A stretch of 33,833 bases of DNA, taken from positions 1 to 33,833 of the forward strand of contig DASZDK010000028.1 of assembly GCA_035942035.1 (NCBI GenBank), read 5' to 3'. Below are positions 1 through 8,702 of this stretch, piece after piece; position 1 is the stretch's first letter; each line of letters starts with the position of its first letter. The notes beneath the pieces were generated by a model, which was not told the origin of the DNA, searched no databases, and saw only the letters and a list, made by a program, of their open reading frames with translations. Position numbers and translations under genes: made by a program. The stretch is from JAHWJR01 sp035942035. Lineage in GTDB: Bacteria; Actinomycetota; Acidimicrobiia; Acidimicrobiales; CADCSY01.

Positions 1-1
1 G

Positions 2-901
2 CTGTTCGACGAGATCGCCGCCCTGCCCAGCGAGAAGGCGACCCTGCGCATGCAGGAGCTCTACGCCGAGCCGATCAAGCCCGAGCTCATCGTGCCCCGC
101 ATCCGCCAGATCCGGGACGCCGGCGTGGTGTCGTGCGCCTCGGTGACCCCCCAGCGCACCGAGGCCTTTGCCCCCTACCTCCTCGAGGCCGAGCTCGACC
201 TGCTGGTCATCCAGGGCACGGTCGTGTCCGCCGAGCACCAGTCCAAGACCTCGGAGCCGCTCAACCTGAAGCGCTTCGTGCGCGAGCTGCCGACCCCCGT
301 GGTGGTCGGCGGCTGCGCCTCCTACCAGGCCGCCCTGCACCTGATGCGCACGGGCGCGGCCGGGGTCCTCGTGGGCGTGGGCCCCGGCAATGCCTGCACC
401 AGTCGGGGCGTGCTGGGCATCGGCGTGCCTCAGGCCACCGCGGTGGCCGACGCCAAGGGGGCCCGCATGCGCCACCTCGACGAGACGGGCGTGTACTGCC
501 ACGTCATCGCCGACGGGGGGATGAGCACCGGCGGCGACATCGCCAAGGCCATCGCCTGCGGGGCGGACGCGGTGATGATCGGATCGCCCCTCGCCGCCGC
601 CGTCGAGGCGCCCGGGCACGGCTACCACTGGGGGATGGCGACGTTCCACCCCACCCTGCCGAGGGGCGCTCGGGTTCAGGTCGGCGTGCGGGGGACCCTC
701 GAGGAGATCCTCGTCGGTCCTGCCCGGGAGAACGACGGCCGGGTCAACCTGTTCGGCGCCCTGCGCACGTCCATGGCCACCTGCGGCTACGAGACGGTCA
801 AGGAGTTCCAGAAGGCCGAGGTCATGGTGGCTCCGGCCCTGCAGACCGAGGGCAAGCTGCTGCAGCGGTCGCAGGGCATCGGGATGGGCCGGCGGGAGTG
901 A
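2..901 (+). CDS. guaB3: GuaB3 family IMP dehydrogenase-related protein (5' end missing)
   Basis: C-terminal 299 residues of a GuaB3-type protein; the start lies before the window, and translation is open from base 2. The TIM-barrel landmarks of the IMP dehydrogenase/GMP reductase family are present. VGGCASY is followed by the glycine-rich phosphate loop and the catalytic-cysteine loop GPGNACTSRG, then IADGGM and a second phosphate-binding segment GGDIAKAIACGADAVM. The C-terminal half reads ALRTSMATCGYETVKEFQ, as in actinobacterial GuaB3. Its family relatives act on purine nucleotides (IMP/GMP interconversion); whether this branch oxidises IMP or reduces GMP is not decided by sequence. It lies 61 bases upstream of guaA on the same strand, consistent with GMP synthesis. 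Confidence 0.93.
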   Translation: MFDEIAALPSEKATLRMQELYAEPIKPELIVPRIRQIRDAGVVSCASVTPQRTEAFAPYLLEAELDLLVIQGTVVSAEHQSKTSEPLNLKRFVRELPTPVVVGGCASYQAALHLMRTGAAGVLVGVGPGNACTSRGVLGIGVPQATAVADAKGARMRHLDETGVYCHVIADGGMSTGGDIAKAIACGADAVMIGSPLAAAVEAPGHGYHWGMATFHPTLPRGARVQVGVRGTLEEILVGPARENDGRVNLFGALRTSMATCGYETVKEFQKAEVMVAPALQTEGKLLQRSQGIGMGRRE

Positions 902-929
902 CCTGCCCTCGCCTCCCGGGGCGGGCAGG
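902..929 (+). terminator. Hairpin between guaB3 and guaA
   Basis: Directly after the guaB3 stop, 7-base arms CCTGCCC (902-908) and GGGCAGG (923-929) can pair around a 14-base loop. There is no U-tract, so it could be a weak or attenuating terminator or an RNA-processing stem rather than a classical intrinsic terminator. Confidence 0.35.
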
Positions 930-962
930 CGAAGGCCCGGGCCGGTCCGCCCGGACGGGGCG

Positions 963-2513
963 ATGAGCGCGGAGGCAGCGGGCGACTTCGACACGGTGCT
1001 CGTGGTCGACTTCGGTGCCCAGTACGCCCAGCTCATCGCCCGGCGGATCCGCGACGCCCACGTCTACAGCGAGATCGTCCCCCACACCATCACCGCCGCC
1101 GAGATCGCTGCCCGGCGGCCGGTGGGTGTCATCCTGAGCGGCGGCCCCAAGTCGGTGCACGTGGAGCGGGCGCCCCTCCTCGACCCGGCGATCTACGACC
1201 TGCCCGCTCCTGTCCTCGGGATCTGCTACGGGGCCCAGCTCCTTGCCCACCAGCTCGGCGGCGAGGTGGCCCGGACCGGCCGGGGCGAGTACGGGCGCAC
1301 CTCGCTCGAGGTCACCGCGCCGTCGCGGCTGATGGACGTGGGCGGCTCCCAGCCGGTGTGGATGAGCCACTTCGACTCGATCGTGTCCCCGCCCGAAGGC
1401 TTCACCGCCACCGGCCGCACCCCGGAGGCCCCCGTCGCCGTGCTGGAGTCGCCAGAGCGGGCGATCTACGGGGTGCAGTTCCACCCGGAGGTGGCCCACA
1501 CCCCCCGGGGCCAAGAGCTCCTCAAGTCCTTCCTCTACGACGTGTGCGGCGCCCGCCCGACGTGGACCATGACCTCCATCATCGAGTCCCAGGTGGAGGC
1601 GGTGCGGGCCCAGGTCGGCCGGGAGCGAGTCATCTGCGGGCTGTCCGGGGGCGTGGATTCGGCCGTGGCCGCCGCGCTGGTCCACAAGGCGATCGGGTCG
1701 CAGCTGACGTGCGTCTACATCGACACGGGGTTGATGCGCGAGGGTGAGAGCGACCAGGTGGTCGAGACCTTTCGCCGCCACCACGGCATCGAGCTCATCC
1801 ACGTCCGTGCCGCCGAACGGTTCTTCGAGCGGCTCGCCGGCGTGGTCGACCCCGAGGAGAAGCGCAAGGCCATCGGCGAGCGCTTCATCCGGGAGTTCGA
1901 GGTCGCCGCCCAGGGCTTGGAGGACGCCCGGTTCCTGGTGCAGGGCACGCTCTATCCCGACGTCATCGAGTCCGGCACCCCGGACGCCGCCCGCATCAAG
2001 TCGCACCACAACGTCGGCGGGCTGCCCGACGACCTCGGGTTCGAGCTGGTCGAGCCGCTACGGGCGCTGTTCAAGGACGAGGTGCGCAAGGTGGGTGAGG
2101 AGCTGGGGCTGCCCGAGGAGATCGTGTGGCGCCAGCCCTTCCCGGGGCCGGGCCTGGGCGTGCGCATCATCGGTGAGGTCACCCGCGAGCGCCTGACCAT
2201 CCTGCGCCACGCCGACGCCATCGTGCGGGAGGAGGTCAAAGCCGCTGGCCTCGAGCGGGAGATCTGGCAGGCCTTCGCCGTCCTGGCCGCCGACGTCCGC
2301 TCCGTCGGGGTCATGGGCGACGAGCGAACCTACGCCCACCCCGTCATCGTGCGTGCCGTGTCCAGCGACGATGCCATGACCGCCGACTGGGCCCGGCTGC
2401 CCTACGACCTGCTCGAGCGGCTGTCGAGCCGCATCATCAACGAGGTGCCGGGGGTCAACCGGGTGGCCTACGACATCACGTCCAAGCCTCCCGGGACGAT
2501 CGAGTGGGAGTGA
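963..2513 (+). CDS. guaA: GMP synthase (glutamine-hydrolysing)
   Basis: 516 residues, the usual length. It converts XMP, ATP and glutamine to GMP, the last step of guanine nucleotide synthesis, in the cytosol. The N-terminal class I glutamine amidotransferase domain has the nucleophile elbow GICYGAQ (Cys about 88) and the FHPEV His/Glu pair (about 174 and 176). The ATP-pyrophosphatase domain has the PP-loop LSGGVDSAVAA (about 227). The C-terminal dimerisation domain ends in the family-typical PPGTIEWE. The ATG at 963 is the first in-frame start close to the domain. It follows guaB3 with a hairpin in the gap; the region ahead of the start has no strong Shine-Dalgarno site. Confidence 0.97.
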   Translation: MSAEAAGDFDTVLVVDFGAQYAQLIARRIRDAHVYSEIVPHTITAAEIAARRPVGVILSGGPKSVHVERAPLLDPAIYDLPAPVLGICYGAQLLAHQLGGEVARTGRGEYGRTSLEVTAPSRLMDVGGSQPVWMSHFDSIVSPPEGFTATGRTPEAPVAVLESPERAIYGVQFHPEVAHTPRGQELLKSFLYDVCGARPTWTMTSIIESQVEAVRAQVGRERVICGLSGGVDSAVAAALVHKAIGSQLTCVYIDTGLMREGESDQVVETFRRHHGIELIHVRAAERFFERLAGVVDPEEKRKAIGERFIREFEVAAQGLEDARFLVQGTLYPDVIESGTPDAARIKSHHNVGGLPDDLGFELVEPLRALFKDEVRKVGEELGLPEEIVWRQPFPGPGLGVRIIGEVTRERLTILRHADAIVREEVKAAGLEREIWQAFAVLAADVRSVGVMGDERTYAHPVIVRAVSSDDAMTADWARLPYDLLERLSSRIINEVPGVNRVAYDITSKPPGTIEWE

Positions 2514-2547
2514 CGTTGCGGAGGCGTGACGATGAGCCGCGCAACGT
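2513..2547 (+). terminator. Inverted repeat at the guaA stop codon
   Basis: ACGTTGCG (2513-2520) and CGCAACGT (2540-2547) form perfect 8-base arms around a 19-base loop, starting at the last base of the guaA stop. No T-run follows. Candidate transcript end or operator; weak evidence. Confidence 0.3.
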
Positions 2548-2564
2548 GACCATGGCGTTTCGAA

Positions 2565-2771
2565 GTGGTGCGCGCAGGGGACAGCCTGTGCATGTCCATG
2601 GCACAGGCGCTCCTCGTTCCGGCGGCGATGGCATTCCTGGTCGCTCTGCTCATGCTGGGGTCGTGGCTGGAGGTCCGGCTGGCGAGGGCCGAGCAGCAGC
2701 TGAAGTTGGTGCCCGTGAAGGCCGGCAGCGACGCCAAGCGGACGCCCTCCGGCAACGTCCGTACCGCCTAG
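2565..2771 (+). CDS. Small single-pass membrane protein, unknown
   Basis: 68 codons from GTG 2565; an in-frame ATG at 2592 would give 59 residues and places the hydrophobic segment nearer the N-terminus. Residues about 14-33 (ALLVPAAMAFLVALLMLGSW) form one good membrane helix. A short charged, Lys/Arg-containing cytoplasmic-type tail follows, ending SGNVRTA. It lies between guaA and the convergent P450 gene. No recognised family. Codon use looks coding (third positions mostly G/C), but a gene this short in GC-rich DNA could be spurious. Confidence 0.45.
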   Translation: MVRAGDSLCMSMAQALLVPAAMAFLVALLMLGSWLEVRLARAEQQLKLVPVKAGSDAKRTPSGNVRTA

Positions 2772-2780
2772 CTCGCTCCG

Positions 2781-4049
2781 TCAGCTGCCGAGGGCGACAG
2801 GGAGTTGGGCCAGGCCGCGCAGGGTGATGCTGTCGCGGTAGGCCGGCGACGCATCGAGCAGCTCTATGCTCGGATAGCGCTCGAGCAGGCGCCCGAAGAA
2901 CACCTGGCCCTCCATCCGGGCGAGGGCCGCTCCCAGGCAGAAGTGGATGCCGCTCCCGAAGCTCATCGACGAGCCCTCCGACCGGGCCACGTCGAGACGC
3001 TCGGGTTCTGAGAAGCGCCGGGGGTCACGGTTGGCCGCCCCGAGAAGGGTCAACACGGTGGCACCCGCCGGGATGTGGTGCCCGTCGATGTCCACGTCGT
3101 CGCCGGCGACGCGCCCGTTCACCTGGACGGGGCTGTCGTAGCGCAGGAGCTCCTCGACCGCCGAGGGCAAAAGCCCGGGGTCCTGGCGCAGGCGCTCCAG
3201 CTGTTCCGGGTGGCGGAGCAGGGCCAGCAGCCCGTTGCCGATGAGGTTGGTCGTGGTCTCGAAGCCGGCGGCGAACAGCAGGATGGCGGTGGACAGCAAC
3301 TCCTGCTCGGTGAGCTGGTCGCCGTTGTCCTCGGCGGCGATGAGGTGGCTGAGCAGGTCGTCGGCCGGCGCCACCCGGCGCTCGGCCACCAGGCCCCGGA
3401 AGTACGCCTCCATCTCCAGGGTGGCGGCGTTGGCGTCAGCCAGGGCCTCGGGCGTGACGAACGGCTCCAGGGCGGCGGCCGAGGCCCGTACCAGGCGCTG
3501 GAACTGCGGTCGGTCGGCTCGGGGCACTCCCAGCATCTCGCCGATCACGGTGACGGGTAGAGGGAAGGCGAGGGAGGTCATCACGTCGACCTCGCCGGCG
3601 CCCACCTCGTCGAGCAGGTCGTCGACCAAGCGCACCACGTGGGGCCGTAGGGCCTCCACCGTGCGAGGGGTGAAGGCCTTGGAGACCAGACCCCGCAGGC
3701 GGGTGTGGTCGGGAGGGTCGCGGAAGAGCATCGAACGCCGGTCGTCGGTGAAGGCCACCTGGGCGGCCAGCTCCTCCTCGCTCAGGCCCCACCGCCGCTG
3801 CATGGCGGCGAAGTCCTTGCCCAGGCGGGGGTCGCGCAGCACGGCCTGGCAGTGGGCGAAACGGCTGAGCACCCACGTGCCCCCGGTGCCGGCCGAGGCG
3901 TCGAGCACGAGCCGGTGCACGGGCCAGCGCTCCCGGAGCTCGGCGTAGCGGGCGTAGGGGTCGGCCCGGCCCTCGGGCGTGGCCAGCAGCTCGAACAGCA
4001 GGGCGTCGGCGGGCCCGATGGTGGGCGTGCCTGCGTCGGTGGCGCTCAT
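2781..4049 (-). CDS. Cytochrome P450
   Basis: 422 residues from the ATG at 4049, which begins MSATDAGTP; longer in-frame starts upstream add an unrelated Arg-rich stretch. All bacterial class I P450 marks are present. The C-helix reads DPPDHTRLRGLVSKAF. The I-helix oxygen-binding motif is FAAGFETTTN (AGxxT), and the K-helix ExxR is EELLR. The heme-ligand loop is FGSGIHFCLG with the axial Cys near residue 370. It is a soluble monooxygenase needing an external ferredoxin and reductase; neither is encoded nearby. Substrate cannot be inferred. It is divergent from the helicase gene, sharing an 86-base promoter region. Confidence 0.95.
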   Translation of the reverse strand: MSATDAGTPTIGPADALLFELLATPEGRADPYARYAELRERWPVHRLVLDASAGTGGTWVLSRFAHCQAVLRDPRLGKDFAAMQRRWGLSEEELAAQVAFTDDRRSMLFRDPPDHTRLRGLVSKAFTPRTVEALRPHVVRLVDDLLDEVGAGEVDVMTSLAFPLPVTVIGEMLGVPRADRPQFQRLVRASAAALEPFVTPEALADANAATLEMEAYFRGLVAERRVAPADDLLSHLIAAEDNGDQLTEQELLSTAILLFAAGFETTTNLIGNGLLALLRHPEQLERLRQDPGLLPSAVEELLRYDSPVQVNGRVAGDDVDIDGHHIPAGATVLTLLGAANRDPRRFSEPERLDVARSEGSSMSFGSGIHFCLGAALARMEGQVFFGRLLERYPSIELLDASPAYRDSITLRGLAQLPVALGS

Positions 4050-4119
4050 GCACCCAGTCTCGCTGTTGAGACGCCGGATCGTGCCGCGCCGTTCGAAAAA
4101 AGGCGTCACTCGCGGCCGG

Positions 4120-4125
4120 TAGGGT
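4120..4125 (+). promoter_or_regulatory. -10-like TAGGGT ahead of the helicase gene
   Basis: TAGGGT ends 10 bases before ATG 4136. No Shine-Dalgarno sequence precedes that start, so a leaderless or near-leaderless transcript is possible. Confidence 0.3.
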
Positions 4126-4135
4126 GGCCCTGGCC

Positions 4136-6406
4136 ATGTCGAGCACCGCACTACCGGCCGGGGACGCCGCCCCGCCCGGCGACCACGAGCCGGGACGGTC
4201 GTTGCTGGCCGGGCTCAACCCCGACCAGGCCGAGGCGGTGACGTGCGGCGACGGGCCCCTGCTCGTGGTGGCCGGGGCGGGGTCGGGAAAGACCCGGGTG
4301 CTCACCCACCGCATCGCCCACCTGATCGACCGGGGCGTGTCCCCGTTCGAGATCCTGGCCATCACCTTCACCAACAAGGCCGCCGACGAGATGAAGGCCC
4401 GGGTGGCGTCCCTGGTGGGGGCGGTGGCGGCCCGCATGTGGGTCTCGACCTTCCACGCCGCCTGCGTGCGCATCCTGCGGCGCGACGGCAAGCTGCTCGG
4501 CTACCCCTCGTCGTTCACCATCTACGACCAGGCCGACGCCGTCCGTCTCACCGGCTACGTGCTGCGCGACCTCAACATCGACACCAAGCGGATGCCGCCC
4601 CGCTCGGTCCACGCCACCATCAGCGCGGCCAAGAACGAGCTGGTGGGTGTGGAGGCCTACGCCGAGGCGGCCCGCACGCTCTTCGAGCGCCGCATCGCCG
4701 AGATCTACCGTGAGTACCAGCGCCGGCTCCAGACCGCCGGCGCCATGGACTTCGACGACCTGTTGGGCCAGACGGTGCGCCTGTTCCGCCAGCACCCCGA
4801 CGTCCTCGAGCGCTACCAGCGCCGCTTCCGCCACGTCCTGGTCGACGAGTACCAGGACACCAACCGGGCCCAGAACGAGCTGGTGGTCCTCCTGGCGAGC
4901 GGCCACGGCAACGTGTGCGTGGTCGGCGACAGCGACCAGTCGATCTACTGCTTCCGGGGCGCCGACGTGCGCAACATCCTGGAGTTCGAGAAGGCGTTCC
5001 CCGACGCCACCGTGGTCGTGCTCGACCAGAACTACCGCTCGACCTCCACCATCCTCGACGCCGCCAACGCGGTCATCGCCCACAACGTGGGGCGCACCCC
5101 CAAGGACCTGTGGACCGACCGCACCGGGGGTGATCCCATCGTGCGCTACGGGGCCGACGACGAGCACGACGAGGCGGCGTGGATCAGCTCCGAGCTGGCC
5201 CGCCTCCACGACGGCGGGCACCACCGCTGGGGCCACATGGCCGTGTTCTACCGGACCAACGCCCAGAGCCGGGTGCTCGAGGAGCACCTGGTGCGCCGGG
5301 GCATCCCCTACCGGGTGGTCGGGGGTGCCCGCTTCTACGACCGGCGTGAGGTCAAGGACGCCATCGCCTACCTGCGGGCCACGGTGAACCCGGCCGACGA
5401 GGTCTCGATGAAGCGGATCGTCAACGTGCCCAAGCGGGGGGTCGGCGACACCACCGTGGCCCGCCTCGACGCCTGGGCCACGGCGTCGGGGGTGCCCTTC
5501 GCCACCGCGCTGGAGCACGCCGAGGAGGCGGGGGCCAAGGGCCCGGCCCTCAAGGGGATCGGCCGGTTCCTGGGCCTGCTGGCCGAGCTGCGGGCCCTGG
5601 CGGAGGCGGGCGAGGGGCCGGCGGCGGTGCTCGACGCCGCCCTCGGCGCCAGCGGGTACCGGGCCGAGCTGGAGGCCGAGCACAGCGTCGAGGCCCAGGG
5701 CCGCATCGAGAACCTGGCGGAGCTGGTCGGCGTGGCCGAGGAGGCGGCCGACATCGACACGTTCCTCGAGTCGGTCAGCCTGGTCGCCGACACCGACGAC
5801 CTGACCGGTGACGACTCCTCGGTGGTGCTCATGACCCTGCACTCGGCCAAGGGATTGGAGTTCCCGGTGGTGTTCCTCACCGGCCTGGAGGAGGGCGTGT
5901 TCCCCCACCTGCGGTCGCTGGGCGAGCCTCGGCAGCTGGAGGAGGAGCGCCGCCTGGCCTACGTGGGCATCACCCGGGCACGCGAGAAGCTCTACGTCAG
6001 CTCGGCCTGGCGGCGCAGCCTGTTCGGGTCCACCCAGTACAACCCACCCAGTCGCTACCTCACCGAGCTCCCCGAAGCGCTGGTCGAACACGTGGGTGAG
6101 GCCCCCCCCGCCCGGCGTCCGAGCACCGGTCGCCCGGGCGGGAATGAGCCCGAGGGGCGGCTGTTCGGCGCCCGCCCCCGCATCGTGGAGTCGGCGCTGC
6201 GCTCGGGCCGACCGCCTCCCAGCACCGGCGCCGAGACCCTCGGCCTGCGCATCGGCGACGACGTCCGTCACCGGAAGTGGGGTGAGGGCGTGGTGCTCGA
6301 CCTCAGCGGCGCCGGCGACAAGGCCGAGGCGTTGGTGCGCTTCCCCGGCGTGGGGGAGAAGCGTCTGCTGCTGTGCTGGACCCCCCTCGAGAAGGTCGGT
6401 TCGTAA
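4136..6406 (+). CDS. pcrA: ATP-dependent DNA helicase, PcrA/UvrD family
   Basis: 756 residues, normal for PcrA. Superfamily 1A 3'-5' DNA helicase in nucleotide excision repair, replication restart and RNA polymerase backtracking. Motifs in order: Q-motif LNPDQAEAV; Walker A AGAGSGKTRVLTHR; Ia TFTNKAADEMK; II VDEYQDTN; III VGDSDQSIYCFRGAD; IV NYRS; V TLHSAKGLEFPVVFLTG; VI VGITRAREKLYV. After a disordered, Pro/Arg-rich linker the last about 50 residues (GDDVRHRKWGEGVVLDL onward) match the small Tudor-like PcrA C-terminal domain that binds RNA polymerase. ATG 4136 is preferred to an in-frame GTG four codons upstream. Confidence 0.96.
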   Translation: MSSTALPAGDAAPPGDHEPGRSLLAGLNPDQAEAVTCGDGPLLVVAGAGSGKTRVLTHRIAHLIDRGVSPFEILAITFTNKAADEMKARVASLVGAVAARMWVSTFHAACVRILRRDGKLLGYPSSFTIYDQADAVRLTGYVLRDLNIDTKRMPPRSVHATISAAKNELVGVEAYAEAARTLFERRIAEIYREYQRRLQTAGAMDFDDLLGQTVRLFRQHPDVLERYQRRFRHVLVDEYQDTNRAQNELVVLLASGHGNVCVVGDSDQSIYCFRGADVRNILEFEKAFPDATVVVLDQNYRSTSTILDAANAVIAHNVGRTPKDLWTDRTGGDPIVRYGADDEHDEAAWISSELARLHDGGHHRWGHMAVFYRTNAQSRVLEEHLVRRGIPYRVVGGARFYDRREVKDAIAYLRATVNPADEVSMKRIVNVPKRGVGDTTVARLDAWATASGVPFATALEHAEEAGAKGPALKGIGRFLGLLAELRALAEAGEGPAAVLDAALGASGYRAELEAEHSVEAQGRIENLAELVGVAEEAADIDTFLESVSLVADTDDLTGDDSSVVLMTLHSAKGLEFPVVFLTGLEEGVFPHLRSLGEPRQLEEERRLAYVGITRAREKLYVSSAWRRSLFGSTQYNPPSRYLTELPEALVEHVGEAPPARRPSTGRPGGNEPEGRLFGARPRIVESALRSGRPPPSTGAETLGLRIGDDVRHRKWGEGVVLDLSGAGDKAEALVRFPGVGEKRLLLCWTPLEKVGS

Positions 6407-6420
6407 CGTCACGCGAACCG
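6397..6420 (+). terminator. Hairpin overlapping the helicase stop codon
   Basis: CGGTTCG (6397-6403) pairs with CGAACCG (6414-6420) around a 10-base loop holding the TAA stop. It sits between convergent genes. No U-tract. Just downstream, CCGGTCCGT occurs twice (6422-6430 and 6441-6449). The rest of the 156-base gap to the PhzF gene shows nothing else. Confidence 0.4.
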
Positions 6421-6562
6421 CCCGGTCCGTGACGAGCGGGCCGGTCCGTTGGGGAGCAGTGCGGCGGGGACGAGCCGGGGAACTGCCCGGGGAATGCGTG
6501 ACGGAGGAGGAGTACGCGTCTGCGCGTGGCTCGACTCGCTCGGCCCCCACCACCCCGCTAAC

Positions 6563-7402
6563 TCAGAGGTCGGCTTCGCCGCTGATGCAGGTGACAGTAC
6601 CGCCGCCGACCCATACCGTACCGACGTCGTCCTGCTCGACGTGGACCCGGCCGCGCCGCCCCAAGGTCGCGCCCTGGCTGGCGACGTAGGGAGCGCGCAG
6701 GCGCCCGGTCTCGAGCAGCCATTGCGCGAGCGAGGCGTTGAAGCTGCCGGTGACCGGGTCTTCCACGACCGCGCCCGCGGAGGGAAAGAACGTGCGGACC
6801 TCGAGTGCCGTTGGCGATCCCTCAGGTTGGAGGGCCGCCACCCCGAGGTAGAGGTCACGGTCGTCGCCGAAGTCGGGTCTGAGGGCGAGGACGGAACTGG
6901 CATCGCGGAGCAGCACGGCGATCCAGCCGGGCCCGTTGTCCGCCCAACTCGCGTCGACGACCTCCTCGCGGTCGATGCCGAGCACAGAGACGATCCGAAC
7001 AAGCAGGTCGTCGTGGACCGGTCCTGCCCGCAGGAGGGGTGGGGCGGCGAACGCGAGTTGAGTCCGGCCTCGCCGCACCGGTACCAGCCCGATGCCGCAC
7101 TGCTGCACGACCACGCCGTCCTGGCGCGGTGCGCCCCCGTCGGTGAGCCAAGCGTGGCAAGTCCCGAGCGTGGGGTGGCCGGCGAACGGCAGCTCGGCGT
7201 CGGTGGTGAAGATCCGGACCCGATAGTCGGCCTGCGGATCGTCCGACGGGAGCACGAACGTGGTCTCCGACAGGTTCGTCCAGGTGGCGAAGCGCTGCAT
7301 GTCCTCGACGTGGAGTCCCGCCCCGTCGAGTACCACGGCCACGGGGTTGCCCAGGCACGGCTCATCCGTGAAGACGTCGACCTGCTGGAAGCGCCTGCGC
7401 AC
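6563..7402 (-). CDS. PhzF family isomerase/epimerase
   Basis: 279 residues. The fold is two diaminopimelate-epimerase-like halves. Family signatures: N-terminal QVDVFTDEPCLGNPVAVV; the catalytic-Glu segment NLSETTFV (about residue 45); AGHPTLGTCHAWL; and the C-terminal EDPVTGSFNASLAQWL. Named for phenazine biosynthesis PhzF, but most homologues lie outside phenazine clusters and their substrates are unknown; no phenazine genes are nearby. The GTG start at 7402 is supported by GAGGAG about 9 bases upstream. It is convergent with the helicase gene and downstream of a transposase relic. Confidence 0.9.
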   Translation of the reverse strand: MRRRFQQVDVFTDEPCLGNPVAVVLDGAGLHVEDMQRFATWTNLSETTFVLPSDDPQADYRVRIFTTDAELPFAGHPTLGTCHAWLTDGGAPRQDGVVVQQCGIGLVPVRRGRTQLAFAAPPLLRAGPVHDDLLVRIVSVLGIDREEVVDASWADNGPGWIAVLLRDASSVLALRPDFGDDRDLYLGVAALQPEGSPTALEVRTFFPSAGAVVEDPVTGSFNASLAQWLLETGRLRAPYVASQGATLGRRGRVHVEQDDVGTVWVGGGTVTCISGEADL

Positions 7403-7499
7403 CTTGCTCAGCTCCTCACCGCGTCAGCGCGGGGGTCACCGACGGGGCTCGCCTCAGGACCACGGTGCGGTTCGTCGAGCTTGGCCATCGTCCATCATC

Positions 7500-7583
7500 C
7501 CGCACCACCGAGTCCGACGAGCGCCGGACCATGCGCAACGGCCGGCTGCCCTCGTCGTTGGTGATGTCGAGGACCCGTACGCC
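7500..7583 (-). pseudogene. Relic resembling the N-terminus of an IS630-type transposase
   Basis: In the 201-base gap between the cupredoxin and PhzF genes one minus-strand frame reads GVRVLDITNDEGSRPLRMV, immediately followed by RRSSDSVVR. This closely resembles the conserved opening of IS630-family or related helix-turn-helix proteins (pattern VRxLTxxEGxRLLRIVRRGSxSVV). It has no start codon and loses the similarity after about 28 residues; the expected next helix (W/RRAQMVLLSAQG) is absent. The frame then runs through unrelated residues to a stop near 7418. Recognition is from memory of the family; no terminal repeats were found. Confidence 0.45.
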
Positions 7584-7603
7584 TCTCGCACGGCACCTCC
7601 GCG

Positions 7604-8068
7604 CTAGCTGACCTCGACCACGCCATCCATTCCTGGATGGATGCTGCAGTGGTATGCGTAGGTCCCCGGCGTGTCGAAGCTGTGCGCGGCGACCGAGCCC
7701 GGTCCGTCGAGCTGCTTGTCGAAGGTGCCGTCGGGCTGGTCCCGCTCACCGGAGGTCACGGTGTGCAGGATCTCGTCTTTGTTGGTCCAGGTGACGGTCG
7801 TGCCCGTCTTCACTCTGACCGGGTCCGGGTCGAAGGCAAAGGTCTTGATCGTCACCGCGCCGTCCTGCTGGCCGGCGGAGGTGCTTGGCGCTGCCGCGTC
7901 GGAGGAGGAGCCGGAGCCGGCGTTGCCGCAGGCGGCGGTGCCCACGAGCAGGGCCACCATCAAGGAGGTGGTCGCCGCCCGGCGGCGGGACGGAGCATGA
8001 GCTCGTGGGGGGTTGCGCACACTCTGTCTACGGAGCGCCGACCGTCGGGTATGGGGCACGGCGAACAT
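7604..8068 (-). CDS. Cupredoxin (plastocyanin/amicyanin-like) lipoprotein
   Basis: 154 residues from the ATG at 8068; an in-frame GTG at 8020 gives a more natural signal peptide (RNPPRAHAPSRRR, then a hydrophobic core). The lipobox is VGTAAC, so the mature protein should be lipid-anchored outside the membrane, followed by a Gly/Ser linker. The C-terminal beta domain carries a type 1 copper site: His in EILHTV, then Cys, His and Met in YHCSIHPGM. It probably shuttles electrons or binds copper; the redox partner is unknown. There is no clear Shine-Dalgarno sequence at either start. Upstream bases 8069-8246 hold no recognisable gene. Confidence 0.88.
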   Translation of the reverse strand: MFAVPHTRRSALRRQSVRNPPRAHAPSRRRAATTSLMVALLVGTAACGNAGSGSSSDAAAPSTSAGQQDGAVTIKTFAFDPDPVRVKTGTTVTWTNKDEILHTVTSGERDQPDGTFDKQLDGPGSVAAHSFDTPGTYAYHCSIHPGMDGVVEVS

Positions 8069-8246
8069 CGTCGCGGATCGGGCGGTGATCGCTCCGGCCC
8101 CGCACTGCGTCCCATGACCGCTGTTGCCGCTCCCCGGCCTTCCGTTCGACTTCCAACCGGCAGGGGCACGAGGGGCCGTGTGACCCCTTCCATCCCTGTG
8201 CTCAGGGGGCCCGCCCTGGCCCGCCGCCGCCGGCGGAGGGCGGTCG

Positions 8247-8696
8247 CTACGGCGGCATGGGGCGGCGCAGGTCCACCGACAACACCCCGGCGGTCACCCG
8301 GGTGGGGTACCGGGTCAGACCTTCGCCGTCGGCCGGATAGCGGCGCCCGGTGCACGGGTCGACGAACTCCCCGGCGTCCGACTGCCAACGGATGAGGCAC
8401 TCGCGCTCCGCACCCGGCGCCTGGGCGCCCACAGCCAGCCAGCCCTCCTCGACGCCGGGGCCCAGGTGCTGGAGGTAGATGTCCCGACTGCGCTCGGGTG
8501 AGGCGTCGGGGATGATGATGGGGCCGTCGAACTCGACAGCGGGGGCGAGGCGTTCCACCCTCCCGGCCAGGAACACGTCGTCGCCCAGGCGCACCTCCAC
8601 CGCCCCGGAGGCGGCCAGCACGACCACGCCGCCGACAACGGCGAGGGCCACCACCACCCCGGCCACCCCTGCCATCACCGAACGTCGGGCCCGCAC
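8247..8696 (-). CDS. Membrane-anchored or exported protein, unknown
   Basis: 149 residues. Residues about 8-31 are a strong hydrophobic segment (AGVAGVVVALAVVGGVVVLA), either an uncleaved anchor or a signal peptide. The remainder is a small, mostly beta-looking extracytoplasmic domain with two cysteines, in ECLIRW and DPCTGRRY, spaced like a disulfide or a degenerate Rieske-type tail; the Rieske histidines are not visible. No family recognised. The GTG start is only 20 bases from the divergent sucC start. An AGGAGG is present, but only one base from the GTG, so the true start may be the ATG at 8675. Confidence 0.65.
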   Translation of the reverse strand: MRARRSVMAGVAGVVVALAVVGGVVVLAASGAVEVRLGDDVFLAGRVERLAPAVEFDGPIIIPDASPERSRDIYLQHLGPGVEEGWLAVGAQAPGAERECLIRWQSDAGEFVDPCTGRRYPADGEGLTRYPTRVTAGVLSVDLRRPMPP

Positions 8697-8702
8697 GCCT
8701 CC

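Noticed and set aside
7408..7488. 26-codon minus-strand ORF (MAKLDEPHRGPEASP...) just upstream of the PhzF gene
   Set aside because: Short, no ribosome binding site, and within the degenerate transposase-like region; most likely chance.
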